Assembly: GCF_018687935.1 (NCBI RefSeq)
Contig: NZ_CP061308.1
Span: 242,048 to 306,047, forward strand
Reading direction: 5' to 3'
Length of the DNA: 64,000 nucleotides
From: Polynucleobacter sp. JS-JIR-5-A7
GTDB lineage: Bacteria > Pseudomonadota > Gammaproteobacteria > Burkholderiales > Burkholderiaceae
Below are positions 8,422 to 16,973 of this stretch, in pieces (the first letter of the stretch is position 1; every line of letters begins with the position of its first letter). Both the position numbers and the translations under genes were made by a program. A model generated the notes under the pieces. It was not told the DNA's origin and ran no database searches. It worked only from the letters and a program-made list of their open reading frames with translations.

Positions 8422-9467
8422 TGGTGGATTCAAGTAAATCTCCCAAGATATTGCTGGTTAAGTTGTCATCGCTTGGTGATGTGCTGCATAACTTACCAAT
8501 TGTTTGGGATATTCGGGCGCGCTTACCTAACGCACAAATTGATTGGGTGGTTGAAGAAGGGTATGTCCACCTCTTAACACCGTTACTAAGCAGTGAGGGC
8601 TTTAGAGGCATTGATCGCATTATTCCTTTTGGCCTGCGTCGCTGGAAAAAATCACCCTTTAGCTTACATTCTTGGGAGCAATTTTTTGTATTTAAGAAAG
8701 AGCTTCAAGGGGTGACTTACGACGTCATTATTGAAACTCAAGGATTAATAAAGTCAGCGTTAGTTTGTGCTCTGGCTAATAAAAGTTCGGATGCTGTGGT
8801 TGCAGGACTTGCAAATGCTACTGAATTTTCTGGATATGAGCCTATGGCTCAATATTTTTATAATGAGATTGTTCAAGTTCCGCTCCAATGTCATGCAGTT
8901 CATCGTTCGCGTTGCATAACATGCTCAGCTCTCGATTGGCCGCTGATTGATAAGACTGAAAAGCCTAATTTCTACCCCGATACCTTTGTGGAGACAATTG
9001 GTTTCAAACGGGTAATAGATTTGCAGATACCTTACATTTTGTTTTTCCATTCAACTGCAAGAGATGCTAAGCGCTGGGCCAATACGCATTGGGTTGAACT
9101 TGGTAAAAAGCTCTCAGAGCAAGGTTATCAAGTAGTTCTTCCTTGGGGAAGCGCCGTCGAGAGGGCAATTAGCAGGGAGTTAGCTGAGCAAATTCCGGGG
9201 TCGATGGTACCAAACGCTTTTTCTATTGAGGAGGCATTTTCTGTGATTGCAAACTCAGCATTGGTGGTTGGCGTTGATACGGGCCTTACACATTTGGCTG
9301 CTGTGCTCAATAAACCAACTATCGAGATTTATTGTGATTCACCAAGATGGAAGACAGAAGGCTATTGGTCGAAAAAGATTCGCAATTTTGGTGATATTGA
9401 AGCCCCACCTGGAGTTGGTGAAGTGATAGATGCTGCTTTGGATCTCCTTAGCGTAACAAAGAATTAA
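8421..9467 (+). CDS. waaC: lipopolysaccharide heptosyltransferase I
   Basis: Adds the first L-glycero-D-manno-heptose to Kdo of the LPS inner core at the cytoplasmic face of the inner membrane; GT9 family. The N-terminal signature ILLVKLSSLGDVLHNLP and the DWVVEEGYV segment are typical. The donor-site region HSTARDAKRWANTHW and GVDTGLTHLAAVLNKPTIEIY close the second domain. The ATG at 8421, overlapping the rfbC stop, fits the family start; an in-frame start 24 bases upstream is less likely. The last 20 bases overlap tail-to-tail with the converging TolC-type gene. Confidence 0.93.
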   Translation: MVDSSKSPKILLVKLSSLGDVLHNLPIVWDIRARLPNAQIDWVVEEGYVHLLTPLLSSEGFRGIDRIIPFGLRRWKKSPFSLHSWEQFFVFKKELQGVTYDVIIETQGLIKSALVCALANKSSDAVVAGLANATEFSGYEPMAQYFYNEIVQVPLQCHAVHRSRCITCSALDWPLIDKTEKPNFYPDTFVETIGFKRVIDLQIPYILFFHSTARDAKRWANTHWVELGKKLSEQGYQVVLPWGSAVERAISRELAEQIPGSMVPNAFSIEEAFSVIANSALVVGVDTGLTHLAAVLNKPTIEIYCDSPRWKTEGYWSKKIRNFGDIEAPPGVGEVIDAALDLLSVTKN

Positions 9468-11082
9468 TTGCAATTAAGTCTTCATCAGTTAGAGCAGCAA
9501 CATGTGCTTTAAGTTTGATTGCATTTAGGATAGTGTTATAACGAGCCTGTTGCAGTTGGGATCTAGTGGTAATTAAAGTATCCAGTGCAATTAAGACATC
9601 GATATTAATTAAAGTTCCAACTTGGAATCCCAGCTTACTAGATTCGAGCGCAGAGTTGGAAGATCGTTCGGCCGCCTCATAAGCTTTAACGCTGGCAAGA
9701 CCACCATAGAAACCTGTGAAAGCTGCACGCGTATTTTGCGCCGCAGTACGGCGAGCGTTATCGTAGTTAGCTTTTGCTGAATCCACTAATGCGGCATTTT
9801 GACGAATAACAGAGCTATTAAAGCCGCCAGACACCAAAGGTATTGTCATTTGCAGGGCAACTGTATTGTTGTAAACATTGGTATTAGCGGGTGTATAGCT
9901 ATTTGGTGTGCCATTTGAGGTGTTATAACCACTGGTACCAACAAAATTAAGCGAAGGATAGTTCAATGCCTGAGAGGCGCGATAGGTACTTTCAGCAAGA
10001 CTAACTGTTAGCTGACCCGCAAGGACATTAAAGTTTGCTGCTTCCGCTTGATTAATCCAGTCATCTAAGGTTTGTCCTGGTGGCAACTGTGGATTCACGC
10101 TTTCGGCAATTGGAACCCCTTTGACATCTTTATTTTTAGAGCGTGGATCTTTCAGCACGCCATCGATTTTTGCTTCCTTAATTAATGGGCGAAGAGGGCC
10201 AACCGGCCTTCCTACGAGCTGCTCTAGAACCCCGCGCTTTACCACCAAATCTGCTTGAGCAGCAATTTCTTGGGAATTGGCTAAATCTAGTGCAGCTTGC
10301 GCAGTATTAACATCGACAATGGTTGCTAAGCCGGCATCAAATTTTGCCTGTGCAATTTCTAGTTGTTGCTTAATGAGACTTTTTTTATTGCGATATAGCT
10401 CAACATTATCCTGGCTAGTCAGAGCATCAAAATAAGCTTGAGAGACGCGAATAATTAAATCTTGTTGCGCTAAATAAAAGCGCATATCTGCAATCTTCGT
10501 ATTTAAATCACCCTGCTTGAATGCCTCGAGGGCAACCATATTAAAAACGGGTTGCGTTAAGGTAACGGTGTAGCTCTTTTGGTCAAAGACGCGTGAATTA
10601 CCAGGGCCAGCAGCCACCACGGTGCTTCCTTGGCCATGTTGGTAATAGCGTGTTCCACCAGGGGTTGCATTTGCTTGTGGAAGCAATAAAGAGAGGCCTT
10701 GCCAGAACAATTCTTTACTGGCCTGGTAATTAAAGCGCGCTGCATTTAAAATCGGATCGCTAAATGCCGCCTCTTGGTATAGCTGAATCAAATCAGTTAA
10801 TTGCTCTTTTTGATTGTTGCTATTAGTGCTATTCACGCTTGATGGCGCAGAAGTGTTAGGTAGAGCAGTTTTGCTTGGCACTGGTGCAATTTGAGGCGGC
10901 TGCTCCAAGCCTATTAATGTTGAGGCGCTGATTGAGGTCGGCAAAGCGGGCCTTACCGCGCCATTAGGGCTTTGGGCAAATGTCAACGAGCTCCAAGAAT
11001 TTAGGCCGAGCGCCTGGCTCAGGACCAAGCCAAAGATGGTCAGTCGAGAAAGGCGAAAGCGTGCTGGGTTCATCAAATTCAT
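9448..11082 (-). CDS. TolC-family outer-membrane channel protein
   Basis: Predicted outer-membrane tunnel subunit working with a tripartite pump or a type I secretion system. The N-terminus has a basic stretch and a hydrophobic core ending near ALGLNSWSSLTFAQ (about residues 20-37), consistent with a signal peptide. A Pro/Ser/Asn-rich linker (about 50-90) precedes two OEP repeats full of coiled-coil helices, with YLAQQDLIIRVSQAYFDAL typical of the family. At 544 residues it is longer than E. coli TolC because of the linker. No pump genes adjoin it, so the partner is unknown. It converges on waaC with a 20-base overlap. Confidence 0.9.
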   Translation of the reverse strand: MNLMNPARFRLSRLTIFGLVLSQALGLNSWSSLTFAQSPNGAVRPALPTSISASTLIGLEQPPQIAPVPSKTALPNTSAPSSVNSTNSNNQKEQLTDLIQLYQEAAFSDPILNAARFNYQASKELFWQGLSLLLPQANATPGGTRYYQHGQGSTVVAAGPGNSRVFDQKSYTVTLTQPVFNMVALEAFKQGDLNTKIADMRFYLAQQDLIIRVSQAYFDALTSQDNVELYRNKKSLIKQQLEIAQAKFDAGLATIVDVNTAQAALDLANSQEIAAQADLVVKRGVLEQLVGRPVGPLRPLIKEAKIDGVLKDPRSKNKDVKGVPIAESVNPQLPPGQTLDDWINQAEAANFNVLAGQLTVSLAESTYRASQALNYPSLNFVGTSGYNTSNGTPNSYTPANTNVYNNTVALQMTIPLVSGGFNSSVIRQNAALVDSAKANYDNARRTAAQNTRAAFTGFYGGLASVKAYEAAERSSNSALESSKLGFQVGTLINIDVLIALDTLITTRSQLQQARYNTILNAIKLKAHVAALTDEDLIAINSLLR

Positions 11083-11191
11083 CTACTTTTAAGGTGCATG
11101 AAGTTTAAGGCTAAATCGCTTTAGAAGGGTATTTGCCCTCAATTTTGCCAAATAAGCTTTGGTAACTTCATATCCCTATAAAATTTGTCCC

Positions 11192-12037
11192 ATGGATATT
11201 ATATTGTTACTAAAAGTAGTGATTTTGGGTGTAGTTGAAGGATTTACAGAGTTTTTACCCATCTCTAGTACCGGACACCTTATCTTGGTCGGAGATTTGC
11301 TTGATTTCAATGACGAGCGGGGTAAAGCCTTTGAGGTCATTATTCAGTTTGGCGCTATTTTGGCTGTCTGCTGGGAATTTCGAGAAAAGCTCCTGAAGGT
11401 TGCATCCTCTTTTGTGACGAGCGCTAATTCAAGACGTTTTGTCTTGAACCTCATCATTGCCTCTATCCCTGCGATGGGTTTGGCATTTATCTTTGGCAAA
11501 CATATCAAGGCAATTTTATTTTCACCGGTTCCAGTTGCAAGTGCTCTCATTGTTGGAGCATTGATTATTTTTTGGGTTGAGCGTCGCCAGGAAAAATTAA
11601 ATACGACTCACAGTCACATTCATTCGGTAGATGATTTGTCTTATTTAGATGCATTGAAGGTTGGTATAGCTCAATGTGCTGCATTAATTCCTGGCACATC
11701 CCGCTCAGGCGCTACGATTATTGGAGGAATGTTATTTGGCTTGCCACGAGCTGTAGCTACTGAATTTTCTTTTTTCTTGGCTATCCCTGTTATTGGGGGC
11801 GCAACTGCCTATGAATTGCTAAAGCTTTGGAAAAATCCTGTCGCTATCTCTGGAGAATTTGGCCTTGCGATTGCCATTGGTTTTGTGGCTGCATTTATTT
11901 CTGCTTTTATTTGTGTGCGCTGGTTAATTCATTATGTCGCACATCACAATTTCCTTCCATTCGCTTGGTATCGGATTATTTTCGGATTATTGGTCTTGGG
12001 GACTTCCTATAGCGGCTTAATTGCCTGGTCACAGTAA
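11192..12037 (+). CDS. uppP: undecaprenyl-diphosphatase
   Basis: Dephosphorylates undecaprenyl pyrophosphate to recycle the lipid carrier for peptidoglycan and O-antigen; inner-membrane protein of the BacA/UppP family. The family motifs GVVEGFTEFLPISSTGHL near the N-terminus and PGTSRSGATI near residue 170 are both intact. About eight hydrophobic segments are visible, and the length of 281 residues is normal. The ATG at 11192 begins MDIILLLK and matches the family start, so a start 33 bases upstream is unlikely. The gene sits between polysaccharide genes, where the carrier lipid is needed. Confidence 0.95.
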   Translation: MDIILLLKVVILGVVEGFTEFLPISSTGHLILVGDLLDFNDERGKAFEVIIQFGAILAVCWEFREKLLKVASSFVTSANSRRFVLNLIIASIPAMGLAFIFGKHIKAILFSPVPVASALIVGALIIFWVERRQEKLNTTHSHIHSVDDLSYLDALKVGIAQCAALIPGTSRSGATIIGGMLFGLPRAVATEFSFFLAIPVIGGATAYELLKLWKNPVAISGEFGLAIAIGFVAAFISAFICVRWLIHYVAHHNFLPFAWYRIIFGLLVLGTSYSGLIAWSQ

Positions 12038-12064
12038 TTACTGAAAGAATTTAGAAAGCTCAAT

Positions 12065-12523
12065 ATGGATGTATCAATAGACGCAATCACGAATAATATT
12101 CAACTGGCTTTAGCCCCAGTATTTTTGTTGACTGCCGTAGCTACTCTGATTAATGCCATCTCTGGTCGTTTAGCGAGAACGGTTGATCGTATGCGCACAA
12201 TTCAGAATGCGTTATATGAGGGTAAATTTAAGGATCAAGAGTCTTTAAAGCATATGGAAGTTGAGGCTAATGAGGCTAAGATTCGTGGACGCCTCTGTAC
12301 CGCCGCTATCTTTTTTGACGTCTTAAGTGGTGTTTTTATCTCTCTTACCGTTCTTGAGTTATTTTTCTTTCAGGCAGGCGCTGCCCGTTCCCTGCAGACA
12401 AGCTATGTGATTTGGACCTTCGTGCTGGGTCTGATATCCTTCATGACATCATTATTGATTGTTCTAGCCGAAGTGGTTTATGCCTATAGATCCGCCGGCT
12501 GGAGAGCCCCTAGAAATTATTAA
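12065..12523 (+). CDS. DUF2721 membrane protein
   Basis: A 152-residue inner-membrane protein of unknown function. The opening ITNNIQLALAPVFLLTAVAT is a hydrophobic helix, and GRLARTVDRMRTIQ is the conserved basic segment of DUF2721. Two further membrane helices follow (about residues 78-100 and 117-140). It begins 27 bases after uppP and ends 23 bases before the UDP-glucuronate decarboxylase gene, suggesting cotranscription. No function can be assigned from sequence or context. Confidence 0.8.
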   Translation: MDVSIDAITNNIQLALAPVFLLTAVATLINAISGRLARTVDRMRTIQNALYEGKFKDQESLKHMEVEANEAKIRGRLCTAAIFFDVLSGVFISLTVLELFFFQAGAARSLQTSYVIWTFVLGLISFMTSLLIVLAEVVYAYRSAGWRAPRNY

Positions 12524-12546
12524 AACATCTTATTCAATATAAAAAT

Positions 12547-13482
12547 ATGAACAAAATTCTGATTACTGGTGGCGCGGGCTTCTTAGGCTCTCATCTCACC
12601 GAGAAATTACTCAAAGAGGGTAATGATGTATTGGTGGTGGATAACTATTTCACTGGCTCTAAAGAAAATTTGGCTCATCTGTTATCAAATCCTCATTTAG
12701 AGTTAATGCGTCATGATGTAACTTTTCCTCTTTATGTAGAAACCAATCAAATTTATAACCTTGCTTGTCCAGCGTCTCCAGTACATTATCAATATGATCC
12801 AGTGCAGACCACTAAGACAAGCGTGCATGGCGCCATTAATATGCTCGGCCTTGCTAAAAGAACTCGGGCACGTATTTTGCAGGCCTCCACTAGCGAGGTC
12901 TATGGCGATCCAGAGGTACATCCTCAGCCCGAGGAATACTGGGGGAAGGTCAATCCAATTGGCATTCGTTCTTGCTATGACGAAGGCAAGCGCTGTGCTG
13001 AAACCCTCTTCTTTGATTACAACCGTCAACACAATCTAGATATCAAAGTCGTACGTATCTTTAATACTTATGGTCCGCGGATGCATCCGAATGATGGTCG
13101 CGTTGTGAGTAACTTCATAGTACAAGCCTTGCAAGGCAAAGACATTACTATTTATGGAGATGGTCAACAAACTCGCAGTTTTTGTTACGTTGATGATCTC
13201 ATCGATGCCATGGTCAAAATGATGAACTCCGAACAAGGTTTTACTGGTCCAGTGAATATTGGCAACCCTGGCGAATTCACTATGCTCCAATTGGCGAAAA
13301 CCATCCTTAGACTCTCCGGCAGTAAATCAAAGATTGTTTATCAACCCTTGCCTCAAGATGATCCTAAACAACGTCAACCGAATATTGAATTAGCTAAAGC
13401 GAAGTTAGGATGGCAGCCAAAAGTAAATCTAGAAGATGGCCTGAAAGAGACAATTGCCTACTTTAAGAAGGTTGTTGCTTAA
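12547..13482 (+). CDS. UDP-glucuronic acid decarboxylase (UDP-xylose synthase)
   Basis: Predicted to oxidise and decarboxylate UDP-glucuronate to UDP-xylose (or UDP-4-keto-pentose), NAD-dependent extended SDR. TGGAGFLGSHL is at residues 7-17, TSEVYGDP with Glu117 at 115-122, and catalytic Tyr144-x3-Lys148 in the UXS-specific context RSCYDEGKR. ACPASPVHYQ and RIFNTYGPRM also match the UXS family. Length is 311 residues. The start has no clear ribosome binding site. The stop lies inside the N-terminal region of the next frame. No UDP-glucose dehydrogenase gene is in the window, so the substrate must come from elsewhere. Confidence 0.88.
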   Translation: MNKILITGGAGFLGSHLTEKLLKEGNDVLVVDNYFTGSKENLAHLLSNPHLELMRHDVTFPLYVETNQIYNLACPASPVHYQYDPVQTTKTSVHGAINMLGLAKRTRARILQASTSEVYGDPEVHPQPEEYWGKVNPIGIRSCYDEGKRCAETLFFDYNRQHNLDIKVVRIFNTYGPRMHPNDGRVVSNFIVQALQGKDITIYGDGQQTRSFCYVDDLIDAMVKMMNSEQGFTGPVNIGNPGEFTMLQLAKTILRLSGSKSKIVYQPLPQDDPKQRQPNIELAKAKLGWQPKVNLEDGLKETIAYFKKVVA

Positions 13483-14299
13483 GTTGATCGAGCAAGCAGC
13501 AAAAAAACAAGAAAAACGATTTGAGCGTATTCGCTCATTTGTTTTAAGGGCGGGAAGAACTACTACAGGACAACAGCGTGCAATCGATGATCTAGGTCCA
13601 CGATTTTTGATCCCATATCAAGAAAAGAAGCTTGATATGGGTAGTGCGTTTGAGGGATCTACAAAACCCAAGATTCTAGAAATTGGTTTTGGTATGGGCG
13701 AGACCACTGCCAAGATCGCTGCCTTAAGAAGTGAGGATGACTTTTTGGCAATTGAGGTACACCCTCCGGGAGTTGGCGCCTTATTGAAGCTGATTGGAGA
13801 AAATAATCTCACCAATCTGCGCCTGATTCGTCATGATGCTGTTGAGGTTCTGGAGAATATGATTGCACCAGAATCTTTAGATGGTATTCATATTTACTTT
13901 GCAGATCCCTGGCACAAGAAGCGTCATCATAAGCGTCGCCTGATTCAAGCTGAATTCGTTAGATTGCTGGTATCTGGTTTAAAGGTCGGTGGATATTTGC
14001 ATTTGGCAACAGATTGGCATAACTATGCAGAGCAAATGCTCTTGGTACTCAATGCCGAACCAACTCTTCAAAATACTTCCAGCCAATTGATTAAAATTGA
14101 AACTTTTGGAGTAGAAGATCTCGCTAAACCAGAAGAGGCTGGGGAAAAATTAAATGAATTTAAACCCACTGCTGAGCAATTAAGTGCGCCGCATCTAGGT
14201 TATGTTGAGCGTCCAAGCTATCGCCCAGTAACGAAATTTGAAAACCGTGGCATCAAGCTGGGCCACGGCGTGTGGGACTTGGTTTATAAAAAGAAATAA
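13454..14299 (+). CDS. trmB: tRNA (guanine-N7)-methyltransferase
   Basis: Methylates G46 of tRNA using S-adenosylmethionine. The SAM-binding motif EIGFGMGETT is near residue 75, followed by IEVHPPGVG and FADPWHKKRHHKRR, the catalytic Asp-containing signature of TrmB. The start is uncertain: several TTG codons are in frame (13454, 13472, 13475, 13484). The last lies just after the upstream stop, with an AGAAGG-like sequence 12 bases before it. The protein of about 271-281 residues is longer than E. coli TrmB, through an N-terminal basic extension and a C-terminal insert. Overlap with the upstream gene suggests coupling. Confidence 0.93.
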   Translation: MPTLRRLLLKLIEQAAKKQEKRFERIRSFVLRAGRTTTGQQRAIDDLGPRFLIPYQEKKLDMGSAFEGSTKPKILEIGFGMGETTAKIAALRSEDDFLAIEVHPPGVGALLKLIGENNLTNLRLIRHDAVEVLENMIAPESLDGIHIYFADPWHKKRHHKRRLIQAEFVRLLVSGLKVGGYLHLATDWHNYAEQMLLVLNAEPTLQNTSSQLIKIETFGVEDLAKPEEAGEKLNEFKPTAEQLSAPHLGYVERPSYRPVTKFENRGIKLGHGVWDLVYKKK

Positions 14300-14310
14300 A
14301 GCCCTAGGTG

Positions 14311-15783
14311 TTATAGACCAACGCAGACGTATTTCATTTCTAGGTATTCATCCATTCCGTAGACGCTGCCTTCGCGACCAAGGCCGGATTGTTTAACACC
14401 ACCAAACGGGGCAACTTCATTAGAAATGATTCCGGTGTTGACCCCAACCATTCCATATTCTAGGGCTTCTGCAACTTTCCAGATGCGCCCAATGTCGCGA
14501 CTATAAAAATAGGAAGCCAGGCCAAATTGACTATTGTTGGCTAATGCAATCACTTCTTCGTCTGTTTCAAAAGGAATAATCGGGGCAACAGGGCCAAAGG
14601 TTTCTTCATAGGTAATCAACATCTGATTATTGACATTGGATAGGATGGTGGGCTCATAGAAGTTCTTTGAAGCAATACTTCTCTTGCCTCCTGTAACAAG
14701 TTTGGCACCTTTACTAATAGCATCAGCTACATGCTTTTCGACTTTCTCTAAGGCCGCCGCTTCAATCAGTGGTCCTTGAGTAATGCCTGGCTCCATACCG
14801 TTACCCACTTTGATCGCTGTAATCGCTTTGGCAAATTTTTCAACGAATTGATCTTGAACTTTTTTATGGACATAAAAGCGATTGGCACAAACACAGGTCT
14901 GCCCAGAGTTGCGGAACTTGGAGGAGATGGCGCCAATGACTGCAGCATCAATATCAGCATCTTCAAACACAATGAAGGGAGCATGACCACCTAGTTCTAA
15001 GGCTATTTTTTTAACCGTTGGAGCGGATTGCTCCATCAGAATACGTCCAACTTCTGTAGAACCTGTAAAGGAGAGGTGACGCACTGTTGGTGAGGCGCAC
15101 AGTGTTTTGCCAATCACAACAGATTGGTTGGCATCAGCGGTAATGATGTTGATGACCCCATCTGGAATCCCAGCGCGCACTGCTAGTTCTGCCAAAGCTA
15201 AAGCTGATAAGGGCGTAAGTTCTGCTGGTTTGATCACAATCGTACATCCCGCCGCTAAAGCGGGCGCAATCTTGCGTGTAATCATCGCAATCGGAAAATT
15301 CCAAGGAGTGATAGCTACACATACGCCGATAGGCTGCTTAAGTACCATCATACGTTTATCGCCCCAAGTGGTTGTAGGAATAGAGCCGGCAACACGTTTT
15401 GCTTCTTCAGCAAACCACTCAACAAAAGAAGCCCCATAGACTACTTCGCCAGAAGCCTCTGCTAAAGGTTTGCCTTGCTCCAATGTCATGAGGGTGGCGA
15501 GATCTTTTGTGTTCTCAATAATGAGATCGAACCACTTGCGCATGATTTGGGCGCGCTCTTTGCCAATCTTATTGCGCCAAGCAGGAAGTGCTTGCTCGGC
15601 TGCCTTGATAGCCAATTCTGCATCCTTGCTACCCAGGTTGCTTACCGATGCGATTAATTCATCGGTAGCTGGATTGTTGACTGCAAATGTTTCTTTAGAG
15701 TCAATCCATTTGCCATTAATAAAGGCCTGCTCTTTAAATAGGCTAGGATCTTTTAAAAGGCTGCGAATATCAATTTTTTGCAT
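14311..15783 (-). CDS. gabD: NAD(P)-dependent succinate-semialdehyde dehydrogenase
   Basis: Aldehyde dehydrogenase superfamily, closest in overall pattern to GabD, which oxidises succinate semialdehyde to succinate. Visible motifs: TPWNFPIAM, the cofactor loop LSFTGSTEVGRIL, catalytic Glu in ALELGGHAPFIV and catalytic Cys in SGQTCVCANRF. The C-terminal GGVKQSGLGREGS is typical of GabD. At 490 residues the length is normal. No gabT or other GABA gene is adjacent; it stands alone and converges on trmB. Substrate preference is inferred from family resemblance. Confidence 0.88.
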   Translation of the reverse strand: MQKIDIRSLLKDPSLFKEQAFINGKWIDSKETFAVNNPATDELIASVSNLGSKDAELAIKAAEQALPAWRNKIGKERAQIMRKWFDLIIENTKDLATLMTLEQGKPLAEASGEVVYGASFVEWFAEEAKRVAGSIPTTTWGDKRMMVLKQPIGVCVAITPWNFPIAMITRKIAPALAAGCTIVIKPAELTPLSALALAELAVRAGIPDGVINIITADANQSVVIGKTLCASPTVRHLSFTGSTEVGRILMEQSAPTVKKIALELGGHAPFIVFEDADIDAAVIGAISSKFRNSGQTCVCANRFYVHKKVQDQFVEKFAKAITAIKVGNGMEPGITQGPLIEAAALEKVEKHVADAISKGAKLVTGGKRSIASKNFYEPTILSNVNNQMLITYEETFGPVAPIIPFETDEEVIALANNSQFGLASYFYSRDIGRIWKVAEALEYGMVGVNTGIISNEVAPFGGVKQSGLGREGSVYGMDEYLEMKYVCVGL

Positions 15784-15843
15784 GATGAACTTTTCCGATC
15801 AAAAGGGGTACGCACTGTTTAGAATGATTTTATCCCTAGAAGT

Positions 15844-15876
15844 AAAAAAGCCCCATAAGCCTTAGCTTGTGGGGCT
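15844..15876 (-). terminator. Rho-independent terminator after nusB
   Basis: Read on the minus strand this is a 12-pair stem (AGCCCCACAAGC paired with GCTTATGGGGCT, one G-U pair) with loop TAAG, followed by six T. It starts about 30 bases after the nusB stop and is placed to end the ribBX-ribH-nusB transcript before gabD. Confidence 0.85.
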
Positions 15877-15905
15877 GATATCGCCAACTAACTCAATGAA
15901 CTGAT

Positions 15906-16433
15906 TTATTTCCCTTGGGTTTCAGCTACCCGTAGTTTTTGAGCTAAGAGGTCTAGGACGCCATTGACATATTTGTGGCCATCAGTACCGCCAAATGTTT
16001 TAGCAAGTTCTACGGCCTCATTAATGGCGACTTTGTAAGGCACAGATAGGTCGACAGATAATTCGTAGGTGCCAATTAAAAGAGCGGCATGCTCTACTGG
16101 CGATAGCTCATTGATGGGTCTATCAAGCGCAGGCGTAATGATGGCCTCAAGTTCGTCAGTACGCTCTAATACGCCTTGAAAAATACCATTAAATAAATCA
16201 AGTTGACAACGCTTAAAAGCAGGATCTTCAGACAATTGCTTTGAGATTGCTGCACCATTAGGGGGGCTACCTGCACGACGCACAACTAAGCTTTGATACA
16301 CGCCTTGGAGGGCATATTCACGAGCGCGACGACGTGGCGTCAGGGAGCGTTTTGGGGCTGCAGACTTGGTATCGCCATCTTTAGCAAAATTTGCTTGAGA
16401 AGGGTTAAGAGTCGATTTGTTCATATGAATCAT
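15906..16433 (-). CDS. nusB: transcription antitermination factor NusB
   Basis: RNA-binding factor that pairs with NusE (S10) on boxA to support rRNA antitermination. An N-terminal Lys/Arg/Ser/Pro-rich tail precedes the all-helical domain: RRRAREYALQGVYQSL near residue 32 is the arginine-rich RNA contact. VDLSVPYKVAINEAVELAKTF and KYVNGVLD near the end are the most conserved NusB stretches. The ATG overlaps the ribH stop by one base, giving translational coupling; an ATG three codons later is also possible. Position after ribH is the common proteobacterial order. A strong terminator follows. Confidence 0.95.
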   Translation of the reverse strand: MIHMNKSTLNPSQANFAKDGDTKSAAPKRSLTPRRRAREYALQGVYQSLVVRRAGSPPNGAAISKQLSEDPAFKRCQLDLFNGIFQGVLERTDELEAIITPALDRPINELSPVEHAALLIGTYELSVDLSVPYKVAINEAVELAKTFGGTDGHKYVNGVLDLLAQKLRVAETQGK

Positions 16434-16951
16434 TACTCTTCACCAGCATTCATTTCGATATCAATATCTGGAGTTAGCGCTAAAGCAAGGTTGGCCATTT
16501 CCACAACAGCTTTTGCGCAATCAGCACCCTTCACATTCACGCGTACTTTTGCTTGCTCATCGGTATCGCAGGTGAGCACTCCATTGGCAATTGGTAAGCC
16601 AGAGTCAATGGAGATGCGAGTAATTCCAGAAGCAGATTCATTAGAGACCAGTTCAAAGTGGTAGGTTTCACCACGAATCACCGCGCCTAATGCTACCAGC
16701 CCATCAAACTCATCTGTTTCAACAAGCTTTTGAAGTGCAAATGGAATTTCGAGGGCACCTGGTACGGTAACTAACTTAATGTCTGATTGAGAAACGCCCA
16801 AGGAAATTAATTCACTAATGCAAGCATTTGTGAGGGCAACACAATGATCTTCATTGAAGCGTGCTTGCACAATACCAATGCGTAAATCTTGGCCATTGAG
16901 ATCTGCTTCTAAAACGCCTACAAAGTCATTATTTGAATCGGTCATGATCAT
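16433..16951 (-). CDS. ribH: 6,7-dimethyl-8-ribityllumazine synthase
   Basis: Condenses 5-amino-6-ribitylaminouracil with dihydroxybutanone phosphate to give lumazine, the penultimate riboflavin step. The family patterns are VQARFNEDH, TVPGALEIPFALQKL, ALGAVIRGETYHFELV (with the catalytic His) and the late segment NGVLTCDTDEQA. At 172 residues it is of normal length, and the acidic C-terminal tail is unremarkable. The ATG at 16951 or the one two codons later (16945) could be used. It lies 22 bases after ribBX and overlaps nusB by one base. Confidence 0.96.
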   Translation of the reverse strand: MIMTDSNNDFVGVLEADLNGQDLRIGIVQARFNEDHCVALTNACISELISLGVSQSDIKLVTVPGALEIPFALQKLVETDEFDGLVALGAVIRGETYHFELVSNESASGITRISIDSGLPIANGVLTCDTDEQAKVRVNVKGADCAKAVVEMANLALALTPDIDIEMNAGEE

Positions 16952-16973
16952 ATTCCAATAGGATAAATACAGA

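Noticed and set aside
12703..13032. 109-codon minus-strand open frame inside the UDP-glucuronate decarboxylase gene
   Set aside because: It lies wholly antisense to a well-supported enzyme gene, with no family resemblance or ribosome binding site.
15470..15865. 131-codon plus-strand open frame over gabD
   Set aside because: It is antisense to gabD and shows no recognisable domain; an artefact of codon composition.
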